DNA of 33,354 nucleotides from assembly GCA_026461395.1 (NCBI GenBank), contig JAPJNA010000078.1, positions 1-33,354 on the forward strand, in the 5' to 3' direction. Positions 15,302 to 23,359 of the stretch are shown here, piece by piece (within the stretch, counting starts at the first letter, position 1; each line of letters opens with the position of its first letter). The notes under the pieces were generated by a model that was not told the origin of the DNA, searched no databases, and worked only from the letters and a program-made list of their open reading frames with translations. The stretch is from Chthoniobacterales bacterium. GTDB taxonomy: Bacteria > Verrucomicrobiota > Verrucomicrobiia > Chthoniobacterales > UBA6821. Position numbers and translations under genes: made by a program.

Positions 15302-16408
15302 ATGCGCATTCTTATCCTGACCGCTGGATTTGGCGAAGGCCACAACACCGCCTCTCACTGTCTAGCCGAGGCTCTACGCGAGCATCCCGAAGTCGAGGCA
15401 AGGGTGGTGGATGTCTACCAAGAGACCATGCCTCGGATCACTAAAGTCCTCCAGTCGGGCTACGGACTTGCCATTAACAAATTCCCCTTTGTCTGGAGTG
15501 CCATTTTTTCCCTGCTTGAAACACCGGGCAATCTTGAAGCAACCCTGTTGCTTGCCGGCAACCTCCGCGAAACACTCCGTCGGATTGTCGAGGAGTTCAA
15601 GCCGGATACGATTGTCTCCACCTACCCTCTTTACGCATTCCTCCTGAGGGAACTTCGGAAGCGCGGTCATGCACCGTCGAAGGTTCGCCTGCTAACAGTT
15701 GTCACCGATTCCATTGCCATCAACAGTTCCTGGTACCGCGCTGGCAGCGAGGGTTTCATTGTGGCCGATAAGGAAACTTCCCAAGTTCTGGAGCGCGGCG
15801 GCGTCGATCCGGGGATTATTCAGGTGCTCGGATTTCCGGTGTCGCCTCGGATCGCCGCACTACAGCCGCTGGAACCTACGATTCAGGGATCCATCAAGCT
15901 CTTGTATTTCCCCTCCTCACGCGTCGCGCATACTCTCGCGGTAATCAGGAAGTTGCAGGAGCTTCCTGGCATGGAACTGACAGTCGTAACGGGAAGGCTA
16001 CAGACACTGCATGCCGCGATCGAAGCCTCCGGGCTGATCGATGGAGTTCAGAACCACCTGATCGGCTGGACCAATCAGGTGCCTGAATTGCTCTGCTCTC
16101 ATCATCTCTATATTGGTAAGGCTGGGGGAGCCATCGTTCAGGAGGCGATCGGAACTAGCTGTCCGATCCTAGTGAGCCATGTTGTCCCCGGCCAGGAAGA
16201 GGGGAACATCGAAATGATTGAACGTCATGATATCGGCCGCTTGGCTGCCCATTATCCTGAAGCAATCGCCGCCTCGGTTGAGGAGATTTTTGCGAATGAT
16301 GGTGTCACCTGGAAGAGGTGGAAGAAAAACATCAGCTCCATCTCCAAGCCCTCATCGAGCCGGGATATAGCCTCATTTATCCTAAAATACGCGGTTTCCA
16401 AAAACTAA
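15302..16408 (+). CDS. MGDG-synthase-type (GT28) glycolipid glycosyltransferase
   Basis: A 368-residue GT-B enzyme of the monogalactosyldiacylglycerol synthase / processive diacylglycerol glucosyltransferase family (plant MGD1, Bacillus UgtP), which adds a sugar from UDP-sugar to diacylglycerol at the membrane. The N-terminal domain has ILTAGFGEGHNTASHCLAEAL, matching the GxGH motif of the family; the middle has TVVTDSIAINSSWYR; the donor domain has VLGFPVSP and YIGKAGGAIVQEAIGTSCPIL. No membrane segments are seen, as expected for a peripheral enzyme. It lies 172 bases after the CNMT-like gene, past an inverted repeat, so it may have its own promoter, but the context argues for a membrane-lipid role. 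Galactose or glucose cannot be told apart. Confidence 0.87.
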   Translation: MRILILTAGFGEGHNTASHCLAEALREHPEVEARVVDVYQETMPRITKVLQSGYGLAINKFPFVWSAIFSLLETPGNLEATLLLAGNLRETLRRIVEEFKPDTIVSTYPLYAFLLRELRKRGHAPSKVRLLTVVTDSIAINSSWYRAGSEGFIVADKETSQVLERGGVDPGIIQVLGFPVSPRIAALQPLEPTIQGSIKLLYFPSSRVAHTLAVIRKLQELPGMELTVVTGRLQTLHAAIEASGLIDGVQNHLIGWTNQVPELLCSHHLYIGKAGGAIVQEAIGTSCPILVSHVVPGQEEGNIEMIERHDIGRLAAHYPEAIAASVEEIFANDGVTWKRWKKNISSISKPSSSRDIASFILKYAVSKN

Positions 16409-16429
16409 ACGGCTCCCACGCCTCCTTTC

Positions 16430-16714
16430 TTACTGGGCGGAGGAGGGCTTGCTCAGGAGCTGCGCAAAAAAGGGAGAGTTGTTCCAAGTGGTGACCGAGA
16501 CTCCGCCCGCTGGGATCCAGCCCTTGGAGAGATGCAGCTGCAGGTCATCGTTAAAAGGCTGTTTGTATCCAGAAATCATCTTGTACCGGAGCAATGGAGC
16601 TTCCGCCGCTATCTGTTGAGAGGTTGCGGAGCCATTGTCCGGTGCCGCATGGAGTTGAGCCGGCAGGGATGCAAGGAGGAGCAGGATGACGAGGATGGAG
16701 GTTGTGATCTTCAT
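16430..16714 (-). CDS. Small secreted DUF1737-like protein
   Basis: A 94-residue protein with a Sec signal peptide (MKITTSILVILLLLASLPAQLHA, cleavage likely before APDNG). The mature part contains LRYKMISGYKQPFNDDLQLHLSKGW followed by IPAGGVSV and FFAQLLSK. This fits DUF1737 (YKVVSG..., GW.P.GG..., ...QA...), a small domain usually found in the cytoplasm and of unknown function. It sits 35 bases after ptsI on the same strand and converges on the GT28 gene 21 bases away. The export signal is the unusual point. Function unknown. Confidence 0.75.
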   Translation of the reverse strand: MKITTSILVILLLLASLPAQLHAAPDNGSATSQQIAAEAPLLRYKMISGYKQPFNDDLQLHLSKGWIPAGGVSVTTWNNSPFFAQLLSKPSSAQ

Positions 16715-16749
16715 GTCAGCGGTAGGGCATCAGGAGGTGAGGATGATTT

Positions 16750-18549
16750 CTAAAATAAATCGGGATAACGCGTCCGAGCCAGCCCCGTTGTGCGGGCATA
16801 GATCTCGGCGGCCCGTTCGCCGGAAAGCGCACGCTCCACGATTTCACGGCAGGCGGTCACATCCAGGCTGCGGATCGCTTTTTTGACGCGTGGAACGAGA
16901 GCGGCACTGGCGCTGAGTTCATCAATCCCAAGACCCACGAGCAGAGGGGTGAATTCGATGTCGCCGGCCAGCTCGCCACAGACACCGACCCAGATGCCTG
17001 CGGCATGGGCGCCGTCCACAATGGTTTTAAGGATACGGACGACGGCGGGGTTCGAGGGGTCATGGAGATGGGCGATCCTCTCGTTGCCACGATCGACGGC
17101 CATCAGATACTGGAGGAGGTCGTTGGTCCCGATGCTGAAGAACTGTACCTCGTGGGCTAGCACATCGGCCATGAGGGCCGCGCTGGGCACTTCGATCATG
17201 ATGCCTAGCTCGATGTCTTTCTTGTGGGGCACTCCTTGGATAGTGAGCTCTTGAGCTGCTTCGGCAAGAAGCACCTTGGCATGGAATAGCTCCTCAATGC
17301 CCGAGATCATGGGAAACATCATCTTGAGGTTTCCATGGACGCCGGCCCGCAAGATGGCGCGCAGCTGGGTTTTGAAGATTTCGGGATTGTTCAGGCAGAA
17401 GCGGATGGCCCTGCAGCCCAAGAAAGGGTTCTGCTCATGTCCGAGATCCAGGCATTCCGTCGGTTTATCCCCTCCAATGTCGAGTGTCCGGATGATTACT
17501 GGCTGGGGATTGATCTTCTCAGCTACCCGGCGGTAAACAGCATACTGCTCTTCCTCGTCAGGGGGGGTTGTGCGGTTAAAATAAAGAAACTCCGTGCGGT
17601 AGAGACCGATACCGTCGGCACCACATGCTTCCACCTCGTCCAGTTCCTCAGGGAGTTCGATGTTCGCCGCAAGCACGATATGACGACCGTCGAGTGTGGT
17701 CGAATCACTCTCCCTGAGAACTTCCAGCCCTTCCTCGACAAGCTCTTTTTCCTCCGCGATCGCCTGGTAAGTGAGATGGGTGGAAGGAGCGGGGTTGAGG
17801 AAGATCTTTCCGCTGTAGCCGTCGATCAGAATGAGGCTTCCGTTTTCCAGTTCGGTGCAGATGCCCTCAAGTCCCACAATGGCAGGAATGCCCAACGATC
17901 TCGCCATGATCGCCACATGGGATGTCTTACTCCCCTTTTCCGTGATGAAACCCGCAACATTATCCCGATTTAGGGTGGCTGTATCTGAGGGAGTGAGCTC
18001 ATCGGCCACGATGATGTGATTCCTGTCGTGTCCTGCCAGTCTTTGCCCCGATTTGCCTAACAGGTGACGGATCACTCGCCGAGCGACATCCTCCAGATCA
18101 ATGGCCCTCTCCCTGAGATAGGGATCGTCGATGGCTGAAAGCGTCTTGATGAATTTATGGATGACGCCTTGGAAAACAAATTCGGCATTATGCTTTTCCT
18201 TCCGGACCCCCTTGATCACTTCATCGATCAGGGAGGGGTCTTCCAAAACCATGAGGTGGGCATCGAAGATCCCTGCGTCGCTTGCCCCTGCTGAATGGGC
18301 AAGTCGTTCCTGAAGCTCGAGAATCTCCTTTCGCGTTGCAAGCAAAGCTCCCTCAAAGCGAGCGACTTCCGCATCCAATTCGTGATCCTGAAGATCGCGG
18401 AAAGGGATCGATTCCTCCTCCTGAAAATGGATAAGAACCTTTCCCTCGGCAATTCCAGGAGCAACGGCCGTACCCTGAAAAACGCGCTCCTCTCCAGAGG
18501 GAGGGGAGGTCTCAGGTTGCAGATTTTTCTTGGATGAGCGTATACCCAC
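16750..18549 (-). CDS. ptsI: Phosphoenolpyruvate-protein phosphotransferase (PTS enzyme I)
   Basis: First enzyme of the phosphotransferase system: it takes phosphate from PEP and passes it to HPr in the cytoplasm. The 599-residue product has the N-terminal HPr-binding helical domain, the phosphohistidine motif GSKTSHVAIMAR (His211), and a C-terminal PEP-binding barrel with GIGLYRTEFLY, IRTLDIGGDKP, FFSIGTNDLLQYLMAVDRGN and VGVCGELAGD (Cys524). Length is slightly above the usual 570-575 because of about 20 extra residues at the N terminus. The only start is a GTG at 18549; homology begins at ERVFQGTAVAPGIAEG. HPr and EII genes are not in the window. The YkgJ-like gene lies 68 bases upstream on the same strand. 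EI-Ntr (PtsP) is less likely, as there is no GAF domain. Confidence 0.95.
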   Translation of the reverse strand: MGIRSSKKNLQPETSPPSGEERVFQGTAVAPGIAEGKVLIHFQEEESIPFRDLQDHELDAEVARFEGALLATRKEILELQERLAHSAGASDAGIFDAHLMVLEDPSLIDEVIKGVRKEKHNAEFVFQGVIHKFIKTLSAIDDPYLRERAIDLEDVARRVIRHLLGKSGQRLAGHDRNHIIVADELTPSDTATLNRDNVAGFITEKGSKTSHVAIMARSLGIPAIVGLEGICTELENGSLILIDGYSGKIFLNPAPSTHLTYQAIAEEKELVEEGLEVLRESDSTTLDGRHIVLAANIELPEELDEVEACGADGIGLYRTEFLYFNRTTPPDEEEQYAVYRRVAEKINPQPVIIRTLDIGGDKPTECLDLGHEQNPFLGCRAIRFCLNNPEIFKTQLRAILRAGVHGNLKMMFPMISGIEELFHAKVLLAEAAQELTIQGVPHKKDIELGIMIEVPSAALMADVLAHEVQFFSIGTNDLLQYLMAVDRGNERIAHLHDPSNPAVVRILKTIVDGAHAAGIWVGVCGELAGDIEFTPLLVGLGIDELSASAALVPRVKKAIRSLDVTACREIVERALSGERAAEIYARTTGLARTRYPDLF

Positions 18550-18617
18550 GGAATGTGGTTATAGAAGAGTGACCTTCGGGTCAAAGATGGAATGCAGTCT
18601 TGATTTAGGGATTGTCG

Positions 18618-18950
18618 TCAAGCCTCGTCCCGGGCTGGCACCTCGATCGCCTCACAGATGTCGCGCCAACCGGTAAAGTTCCATGCATTGGGGAAATCCT
18701 TGCACTGCTGGGGCTTCGCCTTCTGGATCGAGCATTCATTTCCTTTCAGGAAAAAACAGGCTCCATCCTCCCGATCGATTAGTGCCAATCCCCCTCTATT
18801 GGGACGGAGTCGTGTGTACTGCTGGATGAAGATATCTTCGTCCATGCCTAGATAGTTCGCTATCGCGCCGATTTCCTGTTCGGTCACCCGGACAAATCCT
18901 GGCCATCGGCAGCAGGCCGTGCAGCGTTGGCAGAGGTAGGTGGGAGGCAT
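18618..18950 (-). CDS. YkgJ-family cysteine-cluster (metal-binding) protein
   Basis: A 110-residue protein with the CxxCxxCC signature at the N terminus (Cys7, Cys10, Cys13, Cys14: CQRCTACCRWPG) and three more cysteines, Cys65, Cys73 and Cys83, in GACFFLKGNECSIQKAKPQQC spread over the middle. This is the UPF0153/YkgJ zinc- or iron-chelating domain; a DFP motif follows the last cysteine, as usual. No partner is known, and function is not established for most members. It lies upstream of ptsI on the same strand. Its start is 59 bases from the divergent rfbD gene, across a heptamer repeat. Confidence 0.85.
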   Translation of the reverse strand: MPPTYLCQRCTACCRWPGFVRVTEQEIGAIANYLGMDEDIFIQQYTRLRPNRGGLALIDREDGACFFLKGNECSIQKAKPQQCKDFPNAWNFTGWRDICEAIEVPARDEA

Positions 18951-18960
18951 GGAGAAAAGG

Positions 18961-18986
18961 ATGAATTATGAATTATGAATTATGAA
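18961..18986. repeat. Heptamer tandem repeat ATGAATT between ykgJ-like gene and rfbD
   Basis: Three exact copies of ATGAATT (18961-18981) are followed by a partial fourth (ATGAA). It fills half of the 59-base gap between divergently read genes, so it sits inside or next to both promoters. Copy number of such short units can vary by slippage. Confidence 0.85.
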
Positions 18987-19009
18987 GGACTGAATCTATC
19001 ATTTCTCCT

Positions 19010-19891
19010 ATGAAGGTTCTTATCCTTGGTTCCAACGGTCGTCTTGGGTCCGCTCTTGCTCGCCGCTGGAAATCACTTCCCGATGTTAATGTGGTGGCCT
19101 TGACCCGAGTGGATATCGATCTTACCGATCCCGTTCTGGCTGAAGCTGGTCTGGCATCTCATGAGTTCGGGGCGGGTGACGTGGTTGTGAACAGCGCCGC
19201 CGCCACGGATGTCGATGGTTGTGAGAGGGATCGGGAGGGGGCCGCTAGGATCAATGCCGATTCACCTGGACGCCTTGCCCGTCTCTGCGCGGCACGGGGT
19301 GCCCGACTGATTCACATCGGAACGGACTATGTCTTCGATGGATCTCTCGAACGTCCTTACACCGAAGAGGATGATCCGAAACCTCTCAGTCACTACGGCC
19401 TCACCAAACTGGAGGGAGATCGCGAGGTGTTGGCGGCATCGCCCTTGCACTGTGTCGTGCGTGTCTCCTGGGTCTTTGGCCCCGACAAGCCGAGCTTTGT
19501 CGATGCCATCGTGAAGCGTGCCCTCACCTCTCCGGAAGCGGCCGCCATCCATGACAAAACTTCTGCTCCCAGTTACACCGAGGACATGGCGGTCTGGCTT
19601 GCCGAGTTTCTAAAAATTACTGTGCCAGGGGGCCTCTATCATCTCTGCAATAGCGGCACCTGCTCCTGGCGCGACTACGGGGAGAATGCCCTCGAATGCG
19701 CCAAGCAAAACGGCATTCCCGTTCTTACCACGACAGTGGCCCCACTGAAGCTCTCCGACATGAAGGCCTTCATTGCCGAACGCCCCCCCCGCACAGCTCT
19801 CGACACATCGAAATTCACACGTGTCACCGGTATCACGCCGCGACCTTGGCAAGAAGCGGTGGCTGAGTATTTTTCGACCTGGAAAGTCTGA
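19010..19891 (+). CDS. rfbD: dTDP-4-dehydrorhamnose reductase
   Basis: NAD(P)H-dependent extended short-chain dehydrogenase that makes dTDP-L-rhamnose in the last step of its synthesis, for surface polysaccharides. The 293-residue protein has the dinucleotide motif GSNGRLG (7-13), VVVNSAAATDVDGCERD, IGTDYVFDG and the catalytic Tyr129-xxx-Lys133 in HYGLTKLEGD, then RVSWVFGP and GGLYHLCNSGTCSWRDYG. All are typical of RmlD. The other rhamnose genes rmlA, B and C are not in the window, so a related 4-keto-sugar reductase is possible. The LLM oxidoreductase gene follows within eight bases. Confidence 0.87.
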   Translation: MKVLILGSNGRLGSALARRWKSLPDVNVVALTRVDIDLTDPVLAEAGLASHEFGAGDVVVNSAAATDVDGCERDREGAARINADSPGRLARLCAARGARLIHIGTDYVFDGSLERPYTEEDDPKPLSHYGLTKLEGDREVLAASPLHCVVRVSWVFGPDKPSFVDAIVKRALTSPEAAAIHDKTSAPSYTEDMAVWLAEFLKITVPGGLYHLCNSGTCSWRDYGENALECAKQNGIPVLTTTVAPLKLSDMKAFIAERPPRTALDTSKFTRVTGITPRPWQEAVAEYFSTWKV

Positions 19892-19899
19892 CAAAAGTG

Positions 19900-20946
19900 A
19901 TGCAGATCGGACTGGATAGCTTTGTCGCCACATTGTCCGATCCTGTGACGGGAGCGATGGTCGATCCGGTCATTCGACTCAGAAATCTGCTAGAGGAAGT
20001 GGAGACAGCTGACCGGGTTGGACTTGATATCTTCGGGATAGGGGAACATCACCGCGGGGAGTTTCTTGATTCTGCGCCGGTTGTTCTTCTGGCTGCGGCG
20101 GCAGCTAGGACCCAAAGGATCCGGCTGGTAAGTGCCGTGACCGTACTGAGCGCCGCCGACCCAGTGCGGGTCTTTCAGGAATTTGCCACGCTTGATCTGA
20201 TCTCGGGAGGTCGGGCGGAGATTGTTGCCGGACGTGGCTCCTTCACCGAGGCCTATCCGCTCTTCGGGCTCGACCTCAGAGACTACGATTCCCTTTTCGA
20301 CGAGAAGCTCCGTTTGCTACTAGAGATCCGCGCGAACGAACGCGTCACCTGGTCGGGAAAGCACAGGCCGCCGCTCCGGGATCAGGAAATCCACCCCCGT
20401 CCTCTTCAGAATCCACTTCCCATCTGGGTGGGTGTGGGAGGTTCTCCTGAGTCAGTGATCCGCGCCGGTTCGCTCGGTCTACCGCTGATGATCGCAATCA
20501 TCGGGGGGCAGCCGGACCGTTTCCGTCCGTTGGTCGATCTCTACCGTGAGGCTGGCGCCATGTCTGGCCATGCACCCGAGAAGCTCAAGGTCGGCATCCA
20601 TGCCCTTGGCTCCTTCGCGGGGACGACGCAGGAGGCCCGTGATGACTACTTCCCCGGCTACGAGCGGATGTTCGGTCAGATCGGGAAGGAACGCGGCTGG
20701 CCCGCGATCCAACGTTCCCATTTTGATGCTCTCTGTGATAGGGAAGGGGCGCTCATCATCGGTGATGCCCGAGAGGGAGTGGAGAAGATCCTCCATTACA
20801 ACAAGGTGCTCGGCGGTATCGACCGAATCACAATTCAGATGAGCCCGGGCACGCTCCCCCATGAGAAAGCGTTAAACGCCATTCAGATTCTTGGTGAACA
20901 GGTTGCCCCTGCTGTTAGAGAGAAGCTTGGGAAGCTAGCAACTTAG
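19900..20946 (+). CDS. Luciferase-like (LLM) flavin-dependent oxidoreductase
   Basis: A TIM-barrel flavin oxidoreductase of the bacterial luciferase family, 348 residues. MQIGLDSF, GLDIFGIGEHHRGEFLDS, RIRLVSAVTVLSAADPVRVFQEFATLD, ISGGRAEIVAGRGSF and NPLPIWVGVGGSPESV match the group A class of LLM proteins that use FMNH2 or F420. Substrate unknown. The frame opens at a GTG (19897) directly before the ATG at 19900; I use the ATG. It starts eight bases after rfbD, so they are probably co-transcribed, although no shared pathway is obvious. A perfect hairpin follows the stop. Confidence 0.9.
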   Translation: MQIGLDSFVATLSDPVTGAMVDPVIRLRNLLEEVETADRVGLDIFGIGEHHRGEFLDSAPVVLLAAAAARTQRIRLVSAVTVLSAADPVRVFQEFATLDLISGGRAEIVAGRGSFTEAYPLFGLDLRDYDSLFDEKLRLLLEIRANERVTWSGKHRPPLRDQEIHPRPLQNPLPIWVGVGGSPESVIRAGSLGLPLMIAIIGGQPDRFRPLVDLYREAGAMSGHAPEKLKVGIHALGSFAGTTQEARDDYFPGYERMFGQIGKERGWPAIQRSHFDALCDREGALIIGDAREGVEKILHYNKVLGGIDRITIQMSPGTLPHEKALNAIQILGEQVAPAVREKLGKLAT

Positions 20947-20964
20947 GAACCACCTCAGTGGTTC
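20947..20964. terminator. Hairpin between convergent LLM and thioredoxin-like genes
   Basis: A perfect seven-base stem, GAACCAC / GTGGTTC, with loop CTCA, begins right at the stop codon of the LLM gene. It lies in the 30-base gap between two convergent genes, where a two-way terminator is expected. Neither strand has a strong T-run beside it, so its role as an intrinsic terminator is uncertain. Confidence 0.5.
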
Positions 20965-20976
20965 TACGGATGCCTT

Positions 20977-21414
20977 TTACTTGCCCGAATTCACCCAATC
21001 AATAAAGCCCTTCGGGCCGCCCTGGATGTAACCGCTCTGTTGCTTGATCACTTTTCCATCAGGGGAGAGTAGAACGATAGTCGGAAAACCCTGCACCTGA
21101 TACTGCTCCTGAAGAGATGAGTTCTGCATTTTCACGGTATTGGAAAGGGTTTTTCCCTGCGGAAAGTCCACTTCTACGAGCACGAGGTTCTTGTCGGCGT
21201 ACTCCTTGAAAGCAGGTTGATCAAAGGTCTCTTTTTTCAAGCGTATGCACCATCGGCACCAGTCGCTGCCCGTGAAATCAAGCAGGACCTTCTTGTTTTC
21301 CTTGGCTGCTGTTGCGAGAGCTTCTTTGTAATTGTCTCCCCATCCGCTTGCAAAGACTGGCGTTGCAAGGAGGACGGCAGAGAGGGCAAGGAGGAGGAAA
21401 CGAGGGATCTTCAT
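20977..21414 (-). CDS. Secreted thioredoxin-like protein with a WCRWC site
   Basis: A 145-residue protein with a signal peptide (MKIPRFLLLALSAVLLATPVFA, cleavage likely before SGWGD) and one thioredoxin fold. The active site is DWCRWCIRLKKE (Cys53, Cys56); the cis-proline segment is GFPTIVLLSPDGK. The sequence resembles the thioredoxin_7/DsbD C-terminal group more than classic thioredoxin. It probably acts in the periplasm on disulfides; reductase or oxidase direction cannot be read. It follows tsaD by 49 bases on the same strand. Confidence 0.85.
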   Translation of the reverse strand: MKIPRFLLLALSAVLLATPVFASGWGDNYKEALATAAKENKKVLLDFTGSDWCRWCIRLKKETFDQPAFKEYADKNLVLVEVDFPQGKTLSNTVKMQNSSLQEQYQVQGFPTIVLLSPDGKVIKQQSGYIQGGPKGFIDWVNSGK

Positions 21415-21463
21415 GTCTTCTCAATGTAGCATAAACTTCTCGGGAGCAATCAGAAAGTCGGTC

Positions 21464-22489
21464 TTAAAGTCTCCGGTCAACCTGCCACTGGGGAGAAATC
21501 TCCACATTGACGGAGCTTTGCTCGCCTGCCAGAAGATGGTGCAGGGCGGCGAAGGCGATCATGGCGGCATTATCCGTGGCAAGCTCCGGAGCGGGGAGAT
21601 GCAATCTCCATCCCTTGGAATTGCAGAGATCCTGAAGTCCCCGCCGCAGGGCACTGTTAGCGGCAACGCCGCCGGAGACGGCGACTTCATGCAGCCCCGT
21701 GAGCTCCATTGCCCGTGTGGTTTTTTCCAAGAGTACTCCCACGATAGCCTTCCGTATGGAGGCGCAGAGATCGGCTAAGTCTCCTGGCTCCTTGGCAAGT
21801 GAGGGATACTTTTCCAGAAAATAACGAACCGAGGTCTTGAGGCCGCTAAAGCTGAAATCGAGATTTCCTTTTTCCATCAGGGCTTTGGGAAACTCATGGC
21901 GATCGGGATTCCCCTGTTCCGCCAGACGATCAATCTCGATCCCGCCCGGGTAGGGAAGTCCGAGCAGCTTTGCCGTTTTGTCAAAGGCCTCACCTGCTGC
22001 ATCATCCAATGTCCTGCCCAGTACAGTGTAGTCACCGGCAGATTTGACACGGGTCAGTTGCGTGTGGCCGCCGCTCACCAGCAGGGCGAGATGATCCGGG
22101 ATCTCCTCGGCTCCAAGAAAGGGAGAGAGGAGGTGCCCTTCCAGATGATTGAGAGCAAGGTAGGGAATACCTAAGGCGAGCGAGAAACCCTTCGCGTAGG
22201 AGGCTCCGACAAGCAATGCGGGAGCAAGCCCCGGTCCCGAGGTGGCCACGATTGCCCCCAGTTCCGTTGCTGGAACACCTGCCTCATCCAGCGCACGTCG
22301 AACCAGGGGATCGACCGCCAGAAGATGATTGCGCGACGCCACCTCAGGCACAACACCGCCGAAGCGCGCATGCTCCTCGGCCTGCGAAGCGATCAGGCTG
22401 GAGAGGATAATGCCTGGAGCCCTCAGAACTGCGACGGCCGTCTCATCGCATGAGGACTCGATCGCAAGGATGGGAGCTAAGGACGGCAT
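21464..22489 (-). CDS. tsaD: tRNA threonylcarbamoyladenosine synthesis protein TsaD
   Basis: Transfers the threonylcarbamoyl group to A37 of tRNAs that read ANN codons, with TsaB, TsaE and TsaC. The 341-residue product opens LAIESSCDETAVAVL and has the metal motif HLEGH (His115, His119), LLVSGGHTQL, DDAAGEAFDKTAKLLGLPYPGG in parts, FSFSGLKTSV, VSGGVAANSALR and TDNAAMIA. Length is normal for the family. TsaB, TsaE and TsaC are not seen in this window. The upstream spacer (22490-22705) carries dispersed repeats. Confidence 0.97.
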   Translation of the reverse strand: MPSLAPILAIESSCDETAVAVLRAPGIILSSLIASQAEEHARFGGVVPEVASRNHLLAVDPLVRRALDEAGVPATELGAIVATSGPGLAPALLVGASYAKGFSLALGIPYLALNHLEGHLLSPFLGAEEIPDHLALLVSGGHTQLTRVKSAGDYTVLGRTLDDAAGEAFDKTAKLLGLPYPGGIEIDRLAEQGNPDRHEFPKALMEKGNLDFSFSGLKTSVRYFLEKYPSLAKEPGDLADLCASIRKAIVGVLLEKTTRAMELTGLHEVAVSGGVAANSALRRGLQDLCNSKGWRLHLPAPELATDNAAMIAFAALHHLLAGEQSSVNVEISPQWQVDRRL

Positions 22490-22507
22490 GATCGCAGAAA
22501 GAGATAT

Positions 22508-22680
22508 TGAATATGGAAATCAGGAACTCACGAATAGGAGAAACCTTTGGAATGTGTTTAGCCACAAGATGCGCAAAAATCACATAAAGAGTCACCGCGG
22601 CATCCTTTTTCCCTGTGCCTTTTGTGTTTTCTGTGGCCTTCATGGTCCCCTCACTTTTCCTGTCTTCCTGAGTTCCAAAT
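22508..22680. repeat. Spacer bounded by inverted GGAACTCA repeats, with an inner CCACAGAAAACAC-type repeat
   Basis: AATATGGAAATCAGGAACTC (around 22510) and, in the opposite direction, ATTTGGAACTCAGGAA (22665-22680) bracket about 130 bases. A further pair lies inside: GCCACAAGATGCGCAAAAA near 22561, and GGCCACAGAAAACACAAAAG as the reverse complement of 22619-22639. A third GGAACTCAGGAACTC copy is at 29770. No gene is supported in this 216-base spacer between birA and tsaD. It could be a small non-autonomous element or a mix of dispersed repeats. Confidence 0.6.
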
Positions 22681-22705
22681 GATTTATTTCGGATGCCTTT
22701 TTGAA

Positions 22706-23359
22706 TCAGGAAGGGAGGAGATGCTGATTCCATGTCGCAAGAAGATCTTCCGGGGATTCCCGCATTAGGTGTTCCGCCATTCCTAATTCCGTGATCAGTG
22801 AAACTGCTACCGCATTCCGGTCGAGCGGGTGTTCGCAGAGCATGGCAAGCGAGCAGGCACGATCCCGGAGCTCTTCGGGGAAGTCCTCACGGGAATGATT
22901 TACATTCAGTCCAATCCCGACAACGGCGAAGGGATCTCTGCCAATGCGGGTTTCAACCAAGATGCCTGCTGCCTTTTGTCCATTGATCAGGACATCGTTG
23001 GGAGACTTGATGGCGTATCCGGAAATGCCAAGACCCTGAATCGTCTCCACAAGGGCGACTGCCGCGAACGCCGACAGTAAGGGAATCGTGGCATCATTGA
23101 TCGGAAGGCGTAGCAGCAAAGAAAACCAGAGCCCCAGTCCCGGAGCCGAGGACCAGGGGCGGCGGAACTGTCCGCGCCCAGTCGTCTGACGTTCGGCAAA
23201 CAGAAGTGTGCCCGCCGGAGCTTTCTCCTCCCCCATCAGGAGCAGATCATCGTTGCTGGAGGTTGTTTCCGATAGGACATGAACCGGAATATTCCAAGGG
23301 GAAGCAGTTGTTAGTGCTACCTCATCCAGCGGGATGAAGGAGAAGGATTCAGGCGGCAT
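22706..23359 (-). CDS. birA: Biotin-protein ligase, monofunctional (BirA without DNA-binding domain)
   Basis: Attaches biotin to a lysine of biotin-dependent carboxylases through biotinyl-AMP. The 217-residue protein has only the catalytic and C-terminal domains: TTSSNDDLLLM, the nucleotide loop GRGQFRRPW, then KSPNDVLINGQKAAGILVE and VVGIGLNVNH. The usual KWPND reads KSPND. There is no N-terminal winged helix, so it cannot repress biotin genes as E. coli BirA does. I chose the ATG at 23359 because GGAG stands seven bases before it; an ATG at 23386 is also open. It overlaps the end of nadC by 11 bases, so translation is probably coupled. Confidence 0.9.
   Translation of the reverse strand: MPPESFSFIPLDEVALTTASPWNIPVHVLSETTSSNDDLLLMGEEKAPAGTLLFAERQTTGRGQFRRPWSSAPGLGLWFSLLLRLPINDATIPLLSAFAAVALVETIQGLGISGYAIKSPNDVLINGQKAAGILVETRIGRDPFAVVGIGLNVNHSREDFPEELRDRACSLAMLCEHPLDRNAVAVSLITELGMAEHLMRESPEDLLATWNQHLLPS

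Noticed and set aside
17335-17973. 212-codon plus-strand frame
   Set aside because: Shadow of ptsI.
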